Shown: piece by piece, positions 9,750 to 19,726 of the stretch | Position numbering within the stretch: the first letter of the stretch is position 1 | How the letters are laid out: every line of letters starts with the position of its first letter | Source: Pantoea sp. At-9b | GTDB lineage: Bacteria; Pseudomonadota; Gammaproteobacteria; Enterobacterales; Enterobacteriaceae | Assembly: GCF_000175935.2 (NCBI RefSeq) | Contig: NC_014838.1 | Coordinates: 186,001-250,000, forward strand | Reading direction: 5' to 3' | DNA: 64,000 bases | Notes under the pieces: generated by a model | The model's database searches: none | The model's input: only the letters and a program-made list of their open reading frames with translations | What the model was told of the DNA's origin: nothing | Translations under genes and position numbers: made by a program

Positions 9750-9811
9750 TCTTCATGCACAGGGCGCGATGCATCGCGCCCGCCAAACCAAGGGTAAGGA
9801 AAGGAATCATC

Positions 9812-10270
9812 ATGGCTGCCAATCTGCGCGAAACCGGGGTTAACAATGTCATCACCGGTGACAACGTCACTCTCTATCAACCGGTTAACCTTTACGGCTG
9901 TACCTTGCAGGACGATGTCTTTATTGGCCCGTTTGTCGAAATTCAGGCAAACACGGTTATTGGGCGCGGCAGTAAAGTGCAGTCGCACAGTTTTATCTGT
10001 GAATATGTGACTATCGGAGAGAACTGTTTTATCGGCCACGGCGTGATGTTTGCCAACGATATGTTTCGTGATGGCAAACCCGATCCGCAACGCGCCAATT
10101 GGGGGCGCATTACCCTCGGCAATGAGGTGTCGGTTGGCAGCGGTGCCACCATTCTGGCCGTCACCATCTGCGATGGCGCAGTGATTGGCGCGGGCAGTGT
10201 GGTGACGAAAGATATTACCCGCAAAGGGGTTTACGCCGGGAACCCGGCGCGATTGTTGCGTCTGCTGTAA
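9812..10270 (+). CDS. Left-handed beta-helix (hexapeptide repeat) acyltransferase
   Basis: 152 residues from the ATG at 9812 (AAGGAAAGGA upstream). Repeated hexapeptides with I/V/L at every sixth position (DDVFIGPFVEIQANTVIGRG, VTIGENCFIGHGV, VSVGSGATILAVTICDGAVI) give the beta-helix, and the end (GVYAGNPARLLR) is the usual WbbJ/VioB-type closing. Such enzymes transfer acetyl groups to sugars or sugar nucleotides. No surrounding polysaccharide genes. Confidence 0.82.
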   Translation: MAANLRETGVNNVITGDNVTLYQPVNLYGCTLQDDVFIGPFVEIQANTVIGRGSKVQSHSFICEYVTIGENCFIGHGVMFANDMFRDGKPDPQRANWGRITLGNEVSVGSGATILAVTICDGAVIGAGSVVTKDITRKGVYAGNPARLLRLL

Positions 10271-10274
10271 TGCA

Positions 10275-12047
10275 TCACTCCATCACCCAATGTCCGGCGC
10301 TCACTTCGCGATAACGCCGCGTTTCCGGGACATAACCCAGCGGCCGCACCGGGCTTTTCAGCTCGCTGACCTCCATTTTTCGCTTCAGTTGCCGTCTGGC
10401 CGGATCGGGCACTGGCACCGATGCCAGCAGCTTACGGGTGTAGTCATGCTGCGGATTTTCAAAAATCGCCGCGCGCGGGCCAATTTCGACAATCTCGCCC
10501 AATAACATCACCGCGACGCGGTGACTGATGCGCTCTACCACCGCCATATCGTGGGAAATAAACAAATACGACAGTCCCAGGCTTTGTTGTAAATCCAGCA
10601 GCAGGTTGATGATTTGCGCTTTCACCGTCACATCCAGTGCGGAAACTGACTCGTCAGCAATGATCATCTTTGGATCAAGCATCAGCGCCCGGGCGATGCA
10701 AATGCGTTGCCGTTGGCCGCCGGAGAACTCATGCGGATAGCGCTTCATCATTGACGCCGCCAGTCCGACACGCTCCATCAAGGCTGCGGCCTTCTGCACT
10801 GCCTGCGCCTTGCTACCCAATTGATGCTGCAAATACGGTTCGGTCAACGCTTCCTGCACTGACATGCGCGGATTCAGGCTGGCAAACGGGTCCTGGAAGA
10901 TCATCTGCATGGCGCAGCGTAGCTTACGTAACTCGCTGGCAGAGAGACTCAGCACATCGTAACCATCAAATTCAACCTGTCCGGAGGTTGCTGCGGTCAG
11001 GCGGGTGAGGGAGCGCCCGGTGGTTGATTTGCCACAGCCGGATTCGCCGACCAGCGACAACGTCTCTCCCGGCAACAACTCGAAGGAGATATTTTCTACC
11101 GCGTGCACCGCCCCGGTTTTACGGCTCAACAACCCCTCGTGAATATTAAAACGTGTGCTGAGATTTTTGACCGCCAGCAGCGGTTGGCTGCCAGGTGAAG
11201 GCAGGGTATAGGCGACGGTTGCCTCGTCAGCAAACTTACGCGGCCCGTCGAGACCACGCATCGCCCCAAGCTGCGGCACGGTAGCGATCAGGGTGCGGGT
11301 GTAGGCCTTTGCCGGGGCAGAAAAAATTTCGGCGGTGGTGCCGCTTTCCACCTTCTCCCCCTGATACATCACCAGTGTTCGGTCAGCCACCTCGGCCACC
11401 ACCCCCATATCGTGGGTGATAAACAACACGGCGGTGCCTTCTTCTTCCTGCAAGGTTTTGATCAGGTCGAGAATTTGCCCCTGGATGGTGACATCCAACG
11501 CGGTGGTGGGTTCATCCGCAATCAACAGCCTGGGACGTAACGCCAGCGCCATGGCGATCATCACTCGCTGACGCATACCGCCGGAAAAATGGTGTGGGTA
11601 GTCATCAAAACGTTTAGCCGCGTTAGGGATACGCACCTTTTCCAGCAAACGGACGGTTTCTTCGCGTGCGGCGCGTTTCGAGATTTTACGATGGGTGATC
11701 AGCGCTTCAGCGATCTGGTGGCCGATGGTAAATGACGGATTCAGGCTGGTCATCGGCTCCTGAAAAATCATCGCGACGGCGTTGCCACGCACGTCGCGCA
11801 TCGCGGCTTCGCTTAAACCGAGTAAGTCCACCCCATTGAGCAGCACTTTGCCGCTAATTCGTGTGTGGCGAGCATTTAACAGCCGCATGATCGCCATCGA
11901 GGTGACACTTTTCCCGGAACCCGATTCACCGACGATAGCCAGCGTTTCACCGGCCTGAATGTCAAAGGAGACGTCTTTAACCACTTCGCGCCACTGCTGG
12001 TCACTGCGGAACGCCACCGTCAGGTTCTCAACGCGCAACACGCTCAT
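10275..12047 (-). CDS. Dipeptide/oligopeptide ABC importer, fused double ATPase (DppD-DppF type)
   Basis: 590 residues with two complete ATPase domains. Domain 1 has Walker A GESGSGKS, signature SGGMRQR and Walker B LLIADEPT; domain 2 has [15 protein letters not shown] and MIIADES. The fused form is known from GsiA. It overlaps the peptidase gene by 4 bp (ATGA) and is divergent from the binding protein and permease genes at 14829-18167, which it must serve. Substrate class is peptides or peptide-like compounds. Confidence 0.9.
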   Translation of the reverse strand: MSVLRVENLTVAFRSDQQWREVVKDVSFDIQAGETLAIVGESGSGKSVTSMAIMRLLNARHTRISGKVLLNGVDLLGLSEAAMRDVRGNAVAMIFQEPMTSLNPSFTIGHQIAEALITHRKISKRAAREETVRLLEKVRIPNAAKRFDDYPHHFSGGMRQRVMIAMALALRPRLLIADEPTTALDVTIQGQILDLIKTLQEEEGTAVLFITHDMGVVAEVADRTLVMYQGEKVESGTTAEIFSAPAKAYTRTLIATVPQLGAMRGLDGPRKFADEATVAYTLPSPGSQPLLAVKNLSTRFNIHEGLLSRKTGAVHAVENISFELLPGETLSLVGESGCGKSTTGRSLTRLTAATSGQVEFDGYDVLSLSASELRKLRCAMQMIFQDPFASLNPRMSVQEALTEPYLQHQLGSKAQAVQKAAALMERVGLAASMMKRYPHEFSGGQRQRICIARALMLDPKMIIADESVSALDVTVKAQIINLLLDLQQSLGLSYLFISHDMAVVERISHRVAVMLLGEIVEIGPRAAIFENPQHDYTRKLLASVPVPDPARRQLKRKMEVSELKSPVRPLGYVPETRRYREVSAGHWVME

Positions 12048-13492
12048 TGGTGGGTCTCGGGCACAAAACGGGCGGACAGGGTGCTCACCGGCAGGAAGTC
12101 GAAGTCGGTGTCGAACGGGTAAGCCGGTTGGGTTTTACGCTTGCGCACCAGTCGCTCCACATATTGATCCACCACGCCTTCCGACAGCGCCATCAGGTTA
12201 GGATTGGCCAGCGGTGCCAGCTCCGGTGACAGGTAACCGGATTTCACCACCACAATTTCAGCCGTTGCCGGGTCAAGCCCCAACAGGGCGAAATCCGCCA
12301 GGTTATGATAAGGGCGGCGTCTGTCGGCCACGACCAGGGTGATGCCGCCCGTTTGCAGCACCGCCTGTTTCGCAATCGAACGCGCATCGTCCACCAACCT
12401 GATGACCGTGAATTCGGCACTGGCTTTGCCGCCTGCGGGATCAAGCGTGGCACCTACCGTCAGCGACAATGTGGCTCCCTCACCGGCAATGAAGGCCGCG
12501 TCAGTGGCGGGTTTATCGGTAATCCCGGCGACAATCACCCCCTGCGCCTGTTGACGGATCAGTTCGGCCAGCATATCGGCGCGATCGCCAACGCCGCCGC
12601 CCGTCGGGTTGTCACCAGAATCGGCAAGGATCACCGGATGGGTGGGGCTGGCAATCGCCATACGCACACACTCTTCAGTGCTGCCGGTGACACATCCAAA
12701 GACAAATTCGTCCCGCGCCTGCCAGTATGCCAGGGCGAGTTTTGCCGCCTGTTCTGCCAGCACATCGGCATCGGTGCCGGTCATAATCGCTGCCGCAGTG
12801 GCGCGTGGTTCATCGGCCCAGACGTAACCCACCATCAGGGAAGCGTCCCAGACGGTGTCGAGGGCGTTAATGCCGGGCAGACGGGCATACAGGCTTTTCG
12901 CCGGTTCATCTTCGGTGCTGGTACGTTCACCCGGCAATACCACCGGAATCGGTGCCCACACCACACCCGGTCTGATCCCGCTGTGCAGGCTTTTCACCAA
13001 CATCGATACCGAGCGGCGCATGGTTTCCTCTACGTCGATATGCGGCGCGGTGCGGTAGGTGGAGAACATATCAATGGCATCGATAATGCGTTGGGTGACG
13101 TTACCGTGCAGATCATAACTGACGGTGATCGGGCAGTCGTCGCCGACCAGCTCGCGGGTGGCGGTGATCCAGTCACCTTCGGCATCCTCCATCCCTTCAA
13201 CATAGACCGCGCCGTGCATCGCCAGATACACGCCATCTACGGGCAACAGGGCTTTAATGCGGGTAAGGAAATCCTGCTTAAAATCGTCGTAAGTCACACG
13301 TGCGACCGGACCACCGGCAATGGCGCGAGCGTGGAACGTGGGGAGAAACGTGGCATCGTAATCAGCCAGAAAGGCAAAGTAGGGGCTGGCCGTCAATTCA
13401 TCACCGCGCAGAATGCGGAAGTCATCAGCATAATTCAGCACCGGGTTATAAGTACTGCACTCCGTATGAATACCACCAAAAGCAATGCGCAT
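12044..13492 (-). CDS. M81 family metallopeptidase (MlrC/microcystinase C-like)
   Basis: 482 residues. Starts with the family signature RIAFGGIHTECSTYNP; the predicted zinc ligands are in SYDLHGNVT (Asp, His) and TYRTAPHIDVEETM (His). MlrC-type enzymes hydrolyse linear peptides; most relatives in enterobacteria have unknown substrates. The overlap with the transporter ATPase gene says imported peptide is cleaved by this enzyme in the cytoplasm. Confidence 0.87.
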   Translation of the reverse strand: MRIAFGGIHTECSTYNPVLNYADDFRILRGDELTASPYFAFLADYDATFLPTFHARAIAGGPVARVTYDDFKQDFLTRIKALLPVDGVYLAMHGAVYVEGMEDAEGDWITATRELVGDDCPITVSYDLHGNVTQRIIDAIDMFSTYRTAPHIDVEETMRRSVSMLVKSLHSGIRPGVVWAPIPVVLPGERTSTEDEPAKSLYARLPGINALDTVWDASLMVGYVWADEPRATAAAIMTGTDADVLAEQAAKLALAYWQARDEFVFGCVTGSTEECVRMAIASPTHPVILADSGDNPTGGGVGDRADMLAELIRQQAQGVIVAGITDKPATDAAFIAGEGATLSLTVGATLDPAGGKASAEFTVIRLVDDARSIAKQAVLQTGGITLVVADRRRPYHNLADFALLGLDPATAEIVVVKSGYLSPELAPLANPNLMALSEGVVDQYVERLVRKRKTQPAYPFDTDFDFLPVSTLSARFVPETHQ

Positions 13493-13503
13493 AGCAGCCT
13501 CCG

Positions 13504-14637
13504 CTACTCGGGTAAATGAATGAGGAATCGATAAGCCGCCACGCTGGCAGCGGCTCTGGCCCAGCTTTCATCGTTCAGTACGATGGTCGAGATTGGGGTT
13601 TTGCCCATGATGGAGGGCAGGACATTGGCATCAATCGCCTGCATCACCACGGTTTTCAGCAGCCCATCAAACGCCCCCGGGTGATGGGCAATAACGATCA
13701 ATTCCGGGTCGTTCATCTGCACGATATTGGCGATAGCGAGACCAAGGGCATTCCCCGCCTGATGCAGAATGGCAATGGCGGCGCTGCTACCTTTTATCGC
13801 CTGGGTTTCCAGCTCTGGCAGCGTTTGGGCGGCAATCGCTTTATCGCGCATGTGCTCGCGGATGGCAGTTAACGAGGCCAGCGTATCGAGGCAGCCGCGC
13901 TTGCCGCAACGACAGGGTCGGCCACCCGGTTCGATGGTGCAGTGGGCAATTTCACCGGCACCACCATGCGCGCCACGGTGCAGTTGTCCCTGAAAGAAAT
14001 GCGCAGAACCGATGCCGTCGCTGTGCGAGATCAGGGTGAAGTTACGGACCTTTTTTGCCAGACCGAAAATTTTCTCGCTGACCGCCAGCGCTTTGGCGTC
14101 ATTTTCCAACGACACCTCCAACCCGGTTTGGGCTTTCAGCATGTCGGCCAGCGGGACGTCTTTCCAGCCCAACAGCGCGGATTGCACACACACCGCCTGA
14201 TGTTCATCGACGAAACCGGAGAGGGTGACGCCGAGACCGATCAACTGATCGGGTGAAATCCCCTGTTGCGTTACCAGTGAGGGGATGGCGTCAGCGATGG
14301 CGCGGGTCAGTTGGTGTGGATCGAGATTCAGTGGCAAAACACGGGTCGCCAGAGTCCGGCCATGCATATCAATCAGCACCAGAGTAATGGCTTCACCCAG
14401 TAACGAGGCACCGAGAAAATAGGCGCTGTCAGCGCGCATTTTTAATAACACCGAAGGTCGGCCCTGGCCGGTGGCTTCCGGGATACTTTCTTCCACTAAA
14501 CCGGCATTCAGCATCTCTTTAATCAGGGTGCTGATTGCCGCCTTGCTCAGTTTCATTTTCTGCGCGATAGCGGTACGGCTCATGCCATGTGACGCGATAA
14601 GCAGACGGATAATTTGTTGCTGATGGGCATTGAGCAT
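13504..14637 (-). CDS. ROK-family transcriptional repressor (NagC/XylR type)
   Basis: 377 residues. An N-terminal winged HTH (QQIIRLLIASHGMSRTAIAQKMKLSKAAISTLI, about 7-40) is followed by a ROK sugar-binding domain with the zinc motif CRCGKRGCLD. The DxGG ATP-binding signature of ROK kinases is degenerate, as expected for a regulator. ATG at 14637 with GAGG; the frame to 14673 opens with TTG. Divergent from the ABC operon it likely controls, and suggests that the inducer is a sugar or sugar-containing compound. Confidence 0.9.
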   Translation of the reverse strand: MLNAHQQQIIRLLIASHGMSRTAIAQKMKLSKAAISTLIKEMLNAGLVEESIPEATGQGRPSVLLKMRADSAYFLGASLLGEAITLVLIDMHGRTLATRVLPLNLDPHQLTRAIADAIPSLVTQQGISPDQLIGLGVTLSGFVDEHQAVCVQSALLGWKDVPLADMLKAQTGLEVSLENDAKALAVSEKIFGLAKKVRNFTLISHSDGIGSAHFFQGQLHRGAHGGAGEIAHCTIEPGGRPCRCGKRGCLDTLASLTAIREHMRDKAIAAQTLPELETQAIKGSSAAIAILHQAGNALGLAIANIVQMNDPELIVIAHHPGAFDGLLKTVVMQAIDANVLPSIMGKTPISTIVLNDESWARAAASVAAYRFLIHLPE

Positions 14638-14703
14638 GCAGAACCTCAAAACACGGCAGTGGTGAACTGACAATAATAAGCGATGAGAACAAAGACAAGA
14701 TTA

Positions 14704-14721
14704 TTTAGTTAAATTTCTAAA
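14704..14721. promoter_or_regulatory. Candidate ROK operator
   Basis: TTTAG-N8-CTAAA within the AT-rich divergent region, similar in form to ROK-family sites (T-rich and A-rich half-sites). Weak evidence. Confidence 0.3.
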
Positions 14722-14828
14722 CCGAGATCGAGATATAAGTAAAATATATGAACTAACGTATTGGCTTTTGTTTATGAACTGTGCCTTATATAACGCGGTT
14801 AATTCACCGATCGTATCTGAGGGCCTTC

Positions 14829-16364
14829 ATGGAAAGCACACTTAAGCGTTTCAGAGTCATTACTCTCGCGGGCTGCATGATGTCGTTATTTGCCAGCGCC
14901 TCCGCGTTTGCCAGCCAACTGGTTATTATGCAGAACGAACCTCCGCGCAGTATGGACCCGGGTAACCAGACCGCGACCTTTACCGGCACGGTGCTGGACC
15001 CAATGTACGAAGGCCTGACGCGTCTCGGTGATGACGGCAAGGCTATCCCGGCGCTGGCGTTGTCCTGGAGCACGGATGCCAGCGGTCTTAACTGGACGTT
15101 TAAGCTGCGGCCCAATGTGAAGTTCCACGATGGCACGCCGTTTAATGCCGATGCAGTGGTGGAAAACTTCCAGCGCCATCTCGATACCCAACGTGGCCTG
15201 GCGGCCAGCGGTAAAATTCGCACCTTTGTTCAGGATGTGAAAAAAATCGATGATCTGACGGTGGCCTTCCAGCTGAAGAAAATTAACCCGGCATTTTTAA
15301 CTATTCTGGCATCAGGGCCGGGTTTAATGGTCAGTCCGCAAGCGGATAAAGCCGGCAGTATTAACAATCAGGCCGATGGCACAGGCCCGTATAAATTAGT
15401 GCAATACAAATCGGGCGAATTTGTGCTGGAGAAAAAGAATCCCGACTACTGGGGTAAATCCTCCGGCCCGGACGAAATAAAATGGACATGGAGCAGCGAA
15501 CCGTCGGTGATGAATATGGCGCTGCAATCCGGCCAGGTCGATATTATTAACCCGGTGCCGCCACAGTTCGCGGGCATGTTAAAAAACAATCCGAACGTTA
15601 ACCTGCAACAGTCGCCTGGTGCGGCGGTGTTCTGGGTGGATCTGAATACCCAAAGCAAAGCGCTGAGCGATGTACGTGTGCGTCAGGCGCTGAACTTTGC
15701 CACCGACCAACCAGCGCTGAGCAAAGCGGTGATGTTTGGTTACGCGCAACCTGCTAATTCGGCGCTGGCCCCGGTGGACGCCAACTACGATAAAGCGTTG
15801 CATGATTACCCGTATGACCTGCAAAAAGCCAAAGATCTGCTGAAAGCAGCGGGCTATGCCGACGGTTTTGCCATGTCGATTGCGGTGCAGGCACCGGATG
15901 CCCGCACCGCCCAGGTTTTGCAAGGTATGTGGGCTAAGGTGGGCGTGAAGCTCAACGTGCGCCAGATGGAAAGCGGCGTCTGGACCAAAGCCGCGTTTGC
16001 CGACAGTAAAGAGAAAGCCGCACAGGGCACCGATGCGGTGCTGGCGTCCTGGTCCTCCGGTCTCTACGGCTCCGATCTGCAATTACGTCCGTTGTATCAC
16101 ACCAGCAGCTTTGCACCTGGCGGTGCCAACTTAGGCTTCTTCACGGATAAGCAAACCGATGATCTGATCGATACTGCGGCTTCGACCATGGATGACGCTA
16201 AACGCAAAGCGTTGTACTTCGAGGCACAGAAGCGTATCAGCGGCCTGGCTCCGCAGGTATTGCTGTTTTATCAGGATGACCTTTATGCCGCACGTAAAAA
16301 TATCAGTGGCGTCACCATGCAACCCGGCGGTCAGCTGGTGGTGCGCGATGCGGTAAAAAATTAA
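14829..16364 (+). CDS. ABC transporter periplasmic peptide-binding protein (SBP family 5)
   Basis: 511 residues from the ATG at 14829. Signal peptide of about 28 residues ending ASAFA. DppA/OppA/GsiB-type features: PRSMDPGNQTATFTGTVLDP, GLTRLGDDGKAIPALALSW, VKFHDGTPFNADAVV, GTGPYKL (PF00496). First gene of a binding protein-permease-permease-kinase operon. Its ligand is unknown; the ROK partners and the M81 peptidase suggest a peptide linked to a sugar. Confidence 0.9.
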   Translation: MESTLKRFRVITLAGCMMSLFASASAFASQLVIMQNEPPRSMDPGNQTATFTGTVLDPMYEGLTRLGDDGKAIPALALSWSTDASGLNWTFKLRPNVKFHDGTPFNADAVVENFQRHLDTQRGLAASGKIRTFVQDVKKIDDLTVAFQLKKINPAFLTILASGPGLMVSPQADKAGSINNQADGTGPYKLVQYKSGEFVLEKKNPDYWGKSSGPDEIKWTWSSEPSVMNMALQSGQVDIINPVPPQFAGMLKNNPNVNLQQSPGAAVFWVDLNTQSKALSDVRVRQALNFATDQPALSKAVMFGYAQPANSALAPVDANYDKALHDYPYDLQKAKDLLKAAGYADGFAMSIAVQAPDARTAQVLQGMWAKVGVKLNVRQMESGVWTKAAFADSKEKAAQGTDAVLASWSSGLYGSDLQLRPLYHTSSFAPGGANLGFFTDKQTDDLIDTAASTMDDAKRKALYFEAQKRISGLAPQVLLFYQDDLYAARKNISGVTMQPGGQLVVRDAVKN

Positions 16365-16380
16365 TCCAGGGCAAGCCGTT

Positions 16381-17301
16381 ATGAAAGCCTATGTCGCGAA
16401 AAAGGTGCTGTCACTGCCGCTGATTATTTTTGGCGTGTCGATCATCGTGTTTATCGCCATCCGCGCGCTGCCGGGCGATCCGGCGCGTCTGATGGCCGGA
16501 CCGGAAGCGCCGCAGGAAGCGGTAGATAATATGCGTATCCGGCTCGGCCTCGACCAGCCGCTACCGCTGCAATATGTGAAGTTTGCCGCAGACGCGCTGC
16601 ACGGCAATCTTGGCATGTCGTTGCAGTCGCAGCGTCCGGTGCTAACCGAGATCAGTGAAAGGTTGCCGTATACCCTGTCGCTGGCGGCGCTGGCCTATCT
16701 GCTGGCCATCGCCATTGGTGTGCCTGCCGGTATGACCGGGGCGATCTATCGGCAGCGCATTCCAGACCAGGTGGTGATGGTGCTGACCATTGCCGGTGCC
16801 TCGATTGCCAACTTCTGGCTGGCGTTGCTGGCGATGAACTATTTCGCGGTGCAGCTTGGCTGGTTGCCATTGCTCGGGGCGGATTCGTGGCGTAACTACA
16901 TCATGCCGACGGTGACGCTGGCGATTTTGCCGATGGCGATGATCGCCCGTATGACGCGTTCCAGCATGCTGGATGTGCTCAGTCAGGACTATATCCGCAC
17001 CGCCAAAGCCAAAGGATTGTCGGCGCGCAGCATTCACTGGAAGCATGCGCTACGCAACGCGCTGATCCCGATCGTCACCATTGTGGCTTTGAATTTTGGC
17101 AGCCTGATTGGCGGGGCGGTAGTCACGGAGTCGGTATTCAACTGGCCGGGTATTGGCCGCCTGCTGGTGGATTCGGTGCGCTATCGTGATTACCCAGTGA
17201 TACAGGGCGTGACGCTGGTAGCGGTGACCGGTGTGGTACTGATGAACCTGGTGGGAGAGATCCTCATTGGTTTGCTGAATCCGAAAATAAGGTTCGACTG
17301 A
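16381..17301 (+). CDS. Peptide ABC transporter permease (DppB type)
   Basis: 306 residues, about six membrane segments, N-terminal motif VFIAIRALPGDPARLMAG and the EAA loop (QDYIRTAKAKGLSARSIHWKHALRNALIP). Stop overlaps the start of the next permease (TGATG). Confidence 0.92.
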   Translation: MKAYVAKKVLSLPLIIFGVSIIVFIAIRALPGDPARLMAGPEAPQEAVDNMRIRLGLDQPLPLQYVKFAADALHGNLGMSLQSQRPVLTEISERLPYTLSLAALAYLLAIAIGVPAGMTGAIYRQRIPDQVVMVLTIAGASIANFWLALLAMNYFAVQLGWLPLLGADSWRNYIMPTVTLAILPMAMIARMTRSSMLDVLSQDYIRTAKAKGLSARSIHWKHALRNALIPIVTIVALNFGSLIGGAVVTESVFNWPGIGRLLVDSVRYRDYPVIQGVTLVAVTGVVLMNLVGEILIGLLNPKIRFD

Positions 17302-18167
17302 TGAACAGCCTCGAAACGACCTTGCAGCCGCGTCTCTCGCGGAGCCGAAAATTGCTGCACTTCCTGGCGACCTTCCCGTCGATCACTATCGGCGGTGGGC
17401 TGGTGTTGCTGGTGGTGTTTGCGGCGTTGCTCGCGCCCTGGATTACCCATTGGGATCCGGTGGAGCAGGATCTGCTGAACACCCTACAGGCACCCTCCGC
17501 CGCCCACTGGTTTGGCACGGATGATTATGGCCGGGATATCTTCTCGCGCGTGATTTATGGTGCGCGTATCTCGTTGTTTGAGGTATGCCTGAGCGTGGCG
17601 ATTTCGATGGTGATCGGCATTCCGCTGGGCATTATCGCGGGTCTGGCCGGGCGTAAAATTGATGCGGCAATCATGTGGCTGATGGACATCATTTTTGCCT
17701 TTCCGGGTATCGTGCTGGCGATTCTGATCGTTAGCGTATTGGGTGAGGGATTAACCAATATGCTGATCGCCATCTCGTTGTTCTCCATCCCGGTGTATGC
17801 GCGTCTCAGCCGTAACCTGACGCTGGGGCTGAAAAATATGGAGTACATCGAGGCAGCCCATATGTTGGGGGTGCGCTATCCCCGCATTATTACCCATTAT
17901 ATTTTGCGTAACTCGATTGGTCCGCTGATTGTGCAGTCCACCCTGACAGCCGGTGCGGTGGTACTGTCTGCCGCCAGCCTGTCGTTTCTGGGATTGGGGG
18001 TGCAACCACCGATGCCGGAATGGGGCACCATGATGAGCGACGGTCGCAACTTTCTCGGTCTGAATATCTACGTGTCACTTTTCCCTGGTCTGGCGATTTT
18101 GATTACCGTACTCGGCTTTAACGTGTTGGGTGACGGTTTGCGCGATGTAATGGATAAGCGTTTATGA
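17301..18167 (+). CDS. Peptide ABC transporter permease (DppC type)
   Basis: 288 residues. An N-terminal cytoplasmic stretch, then HWFGTDDYGRDIFSRVIYGAR typical of DppC/OppC (periplasmic loop), and the EAA motif (NMEYIEAAHMLGVRYPRIITHYILRNSIGP). Overlaps the downstream kinase gene by 4 bp (ATGA). Confidence 0.92.
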   Translation: MNSLETTLQPRLSRSRKLLHFLATFPSITIGGGLVLLVVFAALLAPWITHWDPVEQDLLNTLQAPSAAHWFGTDDYGRDIFSRVIYGARISLFEVCLSVAISMVIGIPLGIIAGLAGRKIDAAIMWLMDIIFAFPGIVLAILIVSVLGEGLTNMLIAISLFSIPVYARLSRNLTLGLKNMEYIEAAHMLGVRYPRIITHYILRNSIGPLIVQSTLTAGAVVLSAASLSFLGLGVQPPMPEWGTMMSDGRNFLGLNIYVSLFPGLAILITVLGFNVLGDGLRDVMDKRL

Positions 18168-19090
18168 ATACGGTGATTTGTTTCGATTTAGGTGGCTCAT
18201 TTATCAAATTGGGGATGATGCAGGAAGGCGGAGAGCTGACCCTGTTGGGCCAGGAAAAAATGCCGACCCGCGCCTGGCCTGAATTTATCCGACTGATGCG
18301 CAGTATGATCGACCAGCATCGGCAGCATTTCACCGCCAGCAGCCCGGTGGCGATCTCCACGGCGGGCATTGTTGCGCCGGATAGCGGTGAAATCTTTGCC
18401 AGCAATATTCCGGCCTTTCATCAGCGTCAACTGGCACAAGAGCTAAGCGCGGAATTGCAACGTCAGGTGTGGGTACATAACGACGCGGATTGTTTTACCC
18501 TGGCGGAGGCGTTGGCCGGTGCGGGTATGGGGCATAAGGTGGTGTTTGGTGCCATCCTGGGTTCTGGCGTCGGGGGCGGCCTGGTGGCGGATGGGCGCAT
18601 TGTCATCGGACAAAATGGTTTAACCGGGGAATGGGGGCATGGTCCCATCGCCCTGACTGAGGTGGAGATTGCGGGTGAGTGGCATCGCCTGCCACGTTTG
18701 TCCTGCCCTTGTGGACAAAAAGGGTGTCTGGATAGCTGGGGCGGTGCCCGCGGGATGGAGAATCTGCACCGTGTATTGCATGGCGCAACGGCGACCAGTA
18801 TCGATATTATCGCGCGCTGGCAACAGCAGGAGACGCTGGCGGAGAAAACCCTCACCGCCTGGCTACAACTGGTGGGGCAGCCGCTGGCGTACTGTATCAA
18901 TATGACGGGTGCTTCGGTGGTGGTCGTGGGTGGCGGGCTGGCGTCCGTGACGCCGTTGATTGCGGCACTGGATGATGTGGTGCAAGGCTACGTATTACGC
19001 CGCAGCACCCAGCCGCTGGTGGTGCCGGGGCATTTTGCCCATGATGGTGGCATGCGCGGTGCAGCGTTACTGGCGAAAAAAACACGGTAA
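18164..19090 (+). CDS. ROK-family sugar kinase
   Basis: 308 residues. ATP-binding motif FDLGGSFIKLG at the N-terminus, catalytic HNDADC region, and zinc motif CPCGQKGCLDSWGG. The complete kinase signature separates it from the ROK repressor at 13504. Last gene of the importer operon and coupled to the DppC-type gene, so it presumably phosphorylates a sugar released from the imported compound (N-acetylmannosamine, glucosamine and muramic-acid-like sugars are family substrates). Confidence 0.85.
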   Translation: MNTVICFDLGGSFIKLGMMQEGGELTLLGQEKMPTRAWPEFIRLMRSMIDQHRQHFTASSPVAISTAGIVAPDSGEIFASNIPAFHQRQLAQELSAELQRQVWVHNDADCFTLAEALAGAGMGHKVVFGAILGSGVGGGLVADGRIVIGQNGLTGEWGHGPIALTEVEIAGEWHRLPRLSCPCGQKGCLDSWGGARGMENLHRVLHGATATSIDIIARWQQQETLAEKTLTAWLQLVGQPLAYCINMTGASVVVVGGGLASVTPLIAALDDVVQGYVLRRSTQPLVVPGHFAHDGGMRGAALLAKKTR

Positions 19091-19100
19091 AAAGCGGATA

Positions 19101-19388
19101 CTACAAATGTCGCTTTGGATCCTGAAGTTGCCCCAACACAGCAGTAACAACAATACCATCGGCAAGCGCACGGTAAAAAATGATGTGTCGGCCGCAAGGG
19201 AAACTGCGGGCTCCGGCACGAATTTCATCGCGCTCAATACCCAATTGCGGAGATTTCTCCAGGGTCTTCATGGTCAGCTGCAATTGCAAAATATATTCAA
19301 TGGCTTTTGCCTTGCCCCAGTTCTTAGCGGTATATCGACGAATGTCGTGAATATCTTCTTGCGCTTCCTGCGAGATTTTCAGTGTCAT
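19101..19388 (-). CDS. ParE/RelE-superfamily toxin
   Basis: 95 residues: KISQEAQEDIHDIRRYTAKNWG at the start and IIFYRALADGIVVTAVLGQ near the end are the ParE pattern. ParE toxins poison DNA gyrase. Overlaps the antitoxin by 4 bp. Typical toxin after antitoxin order. Confidence 0.85.
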   Translation of the reverse strand: MTLKISQEAQEDIHDIRRYTAKNWGKAKAIEYILQLQLTMKTLEKSPQLGIERDEIRAGARSFPCGRHIIFYRALADGIVVTAVLGQLQDPKRHL

Positions 19389-19648
19389 TCGTCATCAAAC
19401 TCTTTCATTAGTTGGTTGAAGAATTGATCGCCATCCATAGAACGACCAGCGGCAATATCGGCTTCGGCGCGGGCCAGCTTATCACGCAGCATCTGTAATT
19501 TTAATGCCTCGATCTGGTCAAACTCTTCAGCAGACATCAGCACTGCGACACGCTTACCGTGTTTGCTTATCTCCACTGGTTCGCGCTGTGCCTTCATCAG
19601 CAGTTCGCCAAACTGGGTTTTCGCCACCTGTGCAGTTATGGTTTCCAT
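19385..19648 (-). CDS. Phd/YefM-family antitoxin
   Basis: 87 residues from the ATG at 19648 (AAAGG upstream). The N-terminal Phd fold is clear (AQVAKTQFGELLMKAQREPV, ISKHGKRVAVLMSAEEFDQI). Binds DNA to autoregulate and neutralises the following toxin. Confidence 0.85.
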   Translation of the reverse strand: METITAQVAKTQFGELLMKAQREPVEISKHGKRVAVLMSAEEFDQIEALKLQMLRDKLARAEADIAAGRSMDGDQFFNQLMKEFDDE

Positions 19649-19726
19649 AACGAACCTTTTAATCAAAATGGTCAGAATGATTAATATAGCGATGGGCTGC
19701 TGAAAATACCAGCAGGCAAAGAACAG

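Noticed and set aside
12305..13519. 404-codon frame on the plus strand
   Set aside because: Mirror frame of the MlrC-type gene in GC-rich DNA; His/Gly/Gln-rich composition without motifs.
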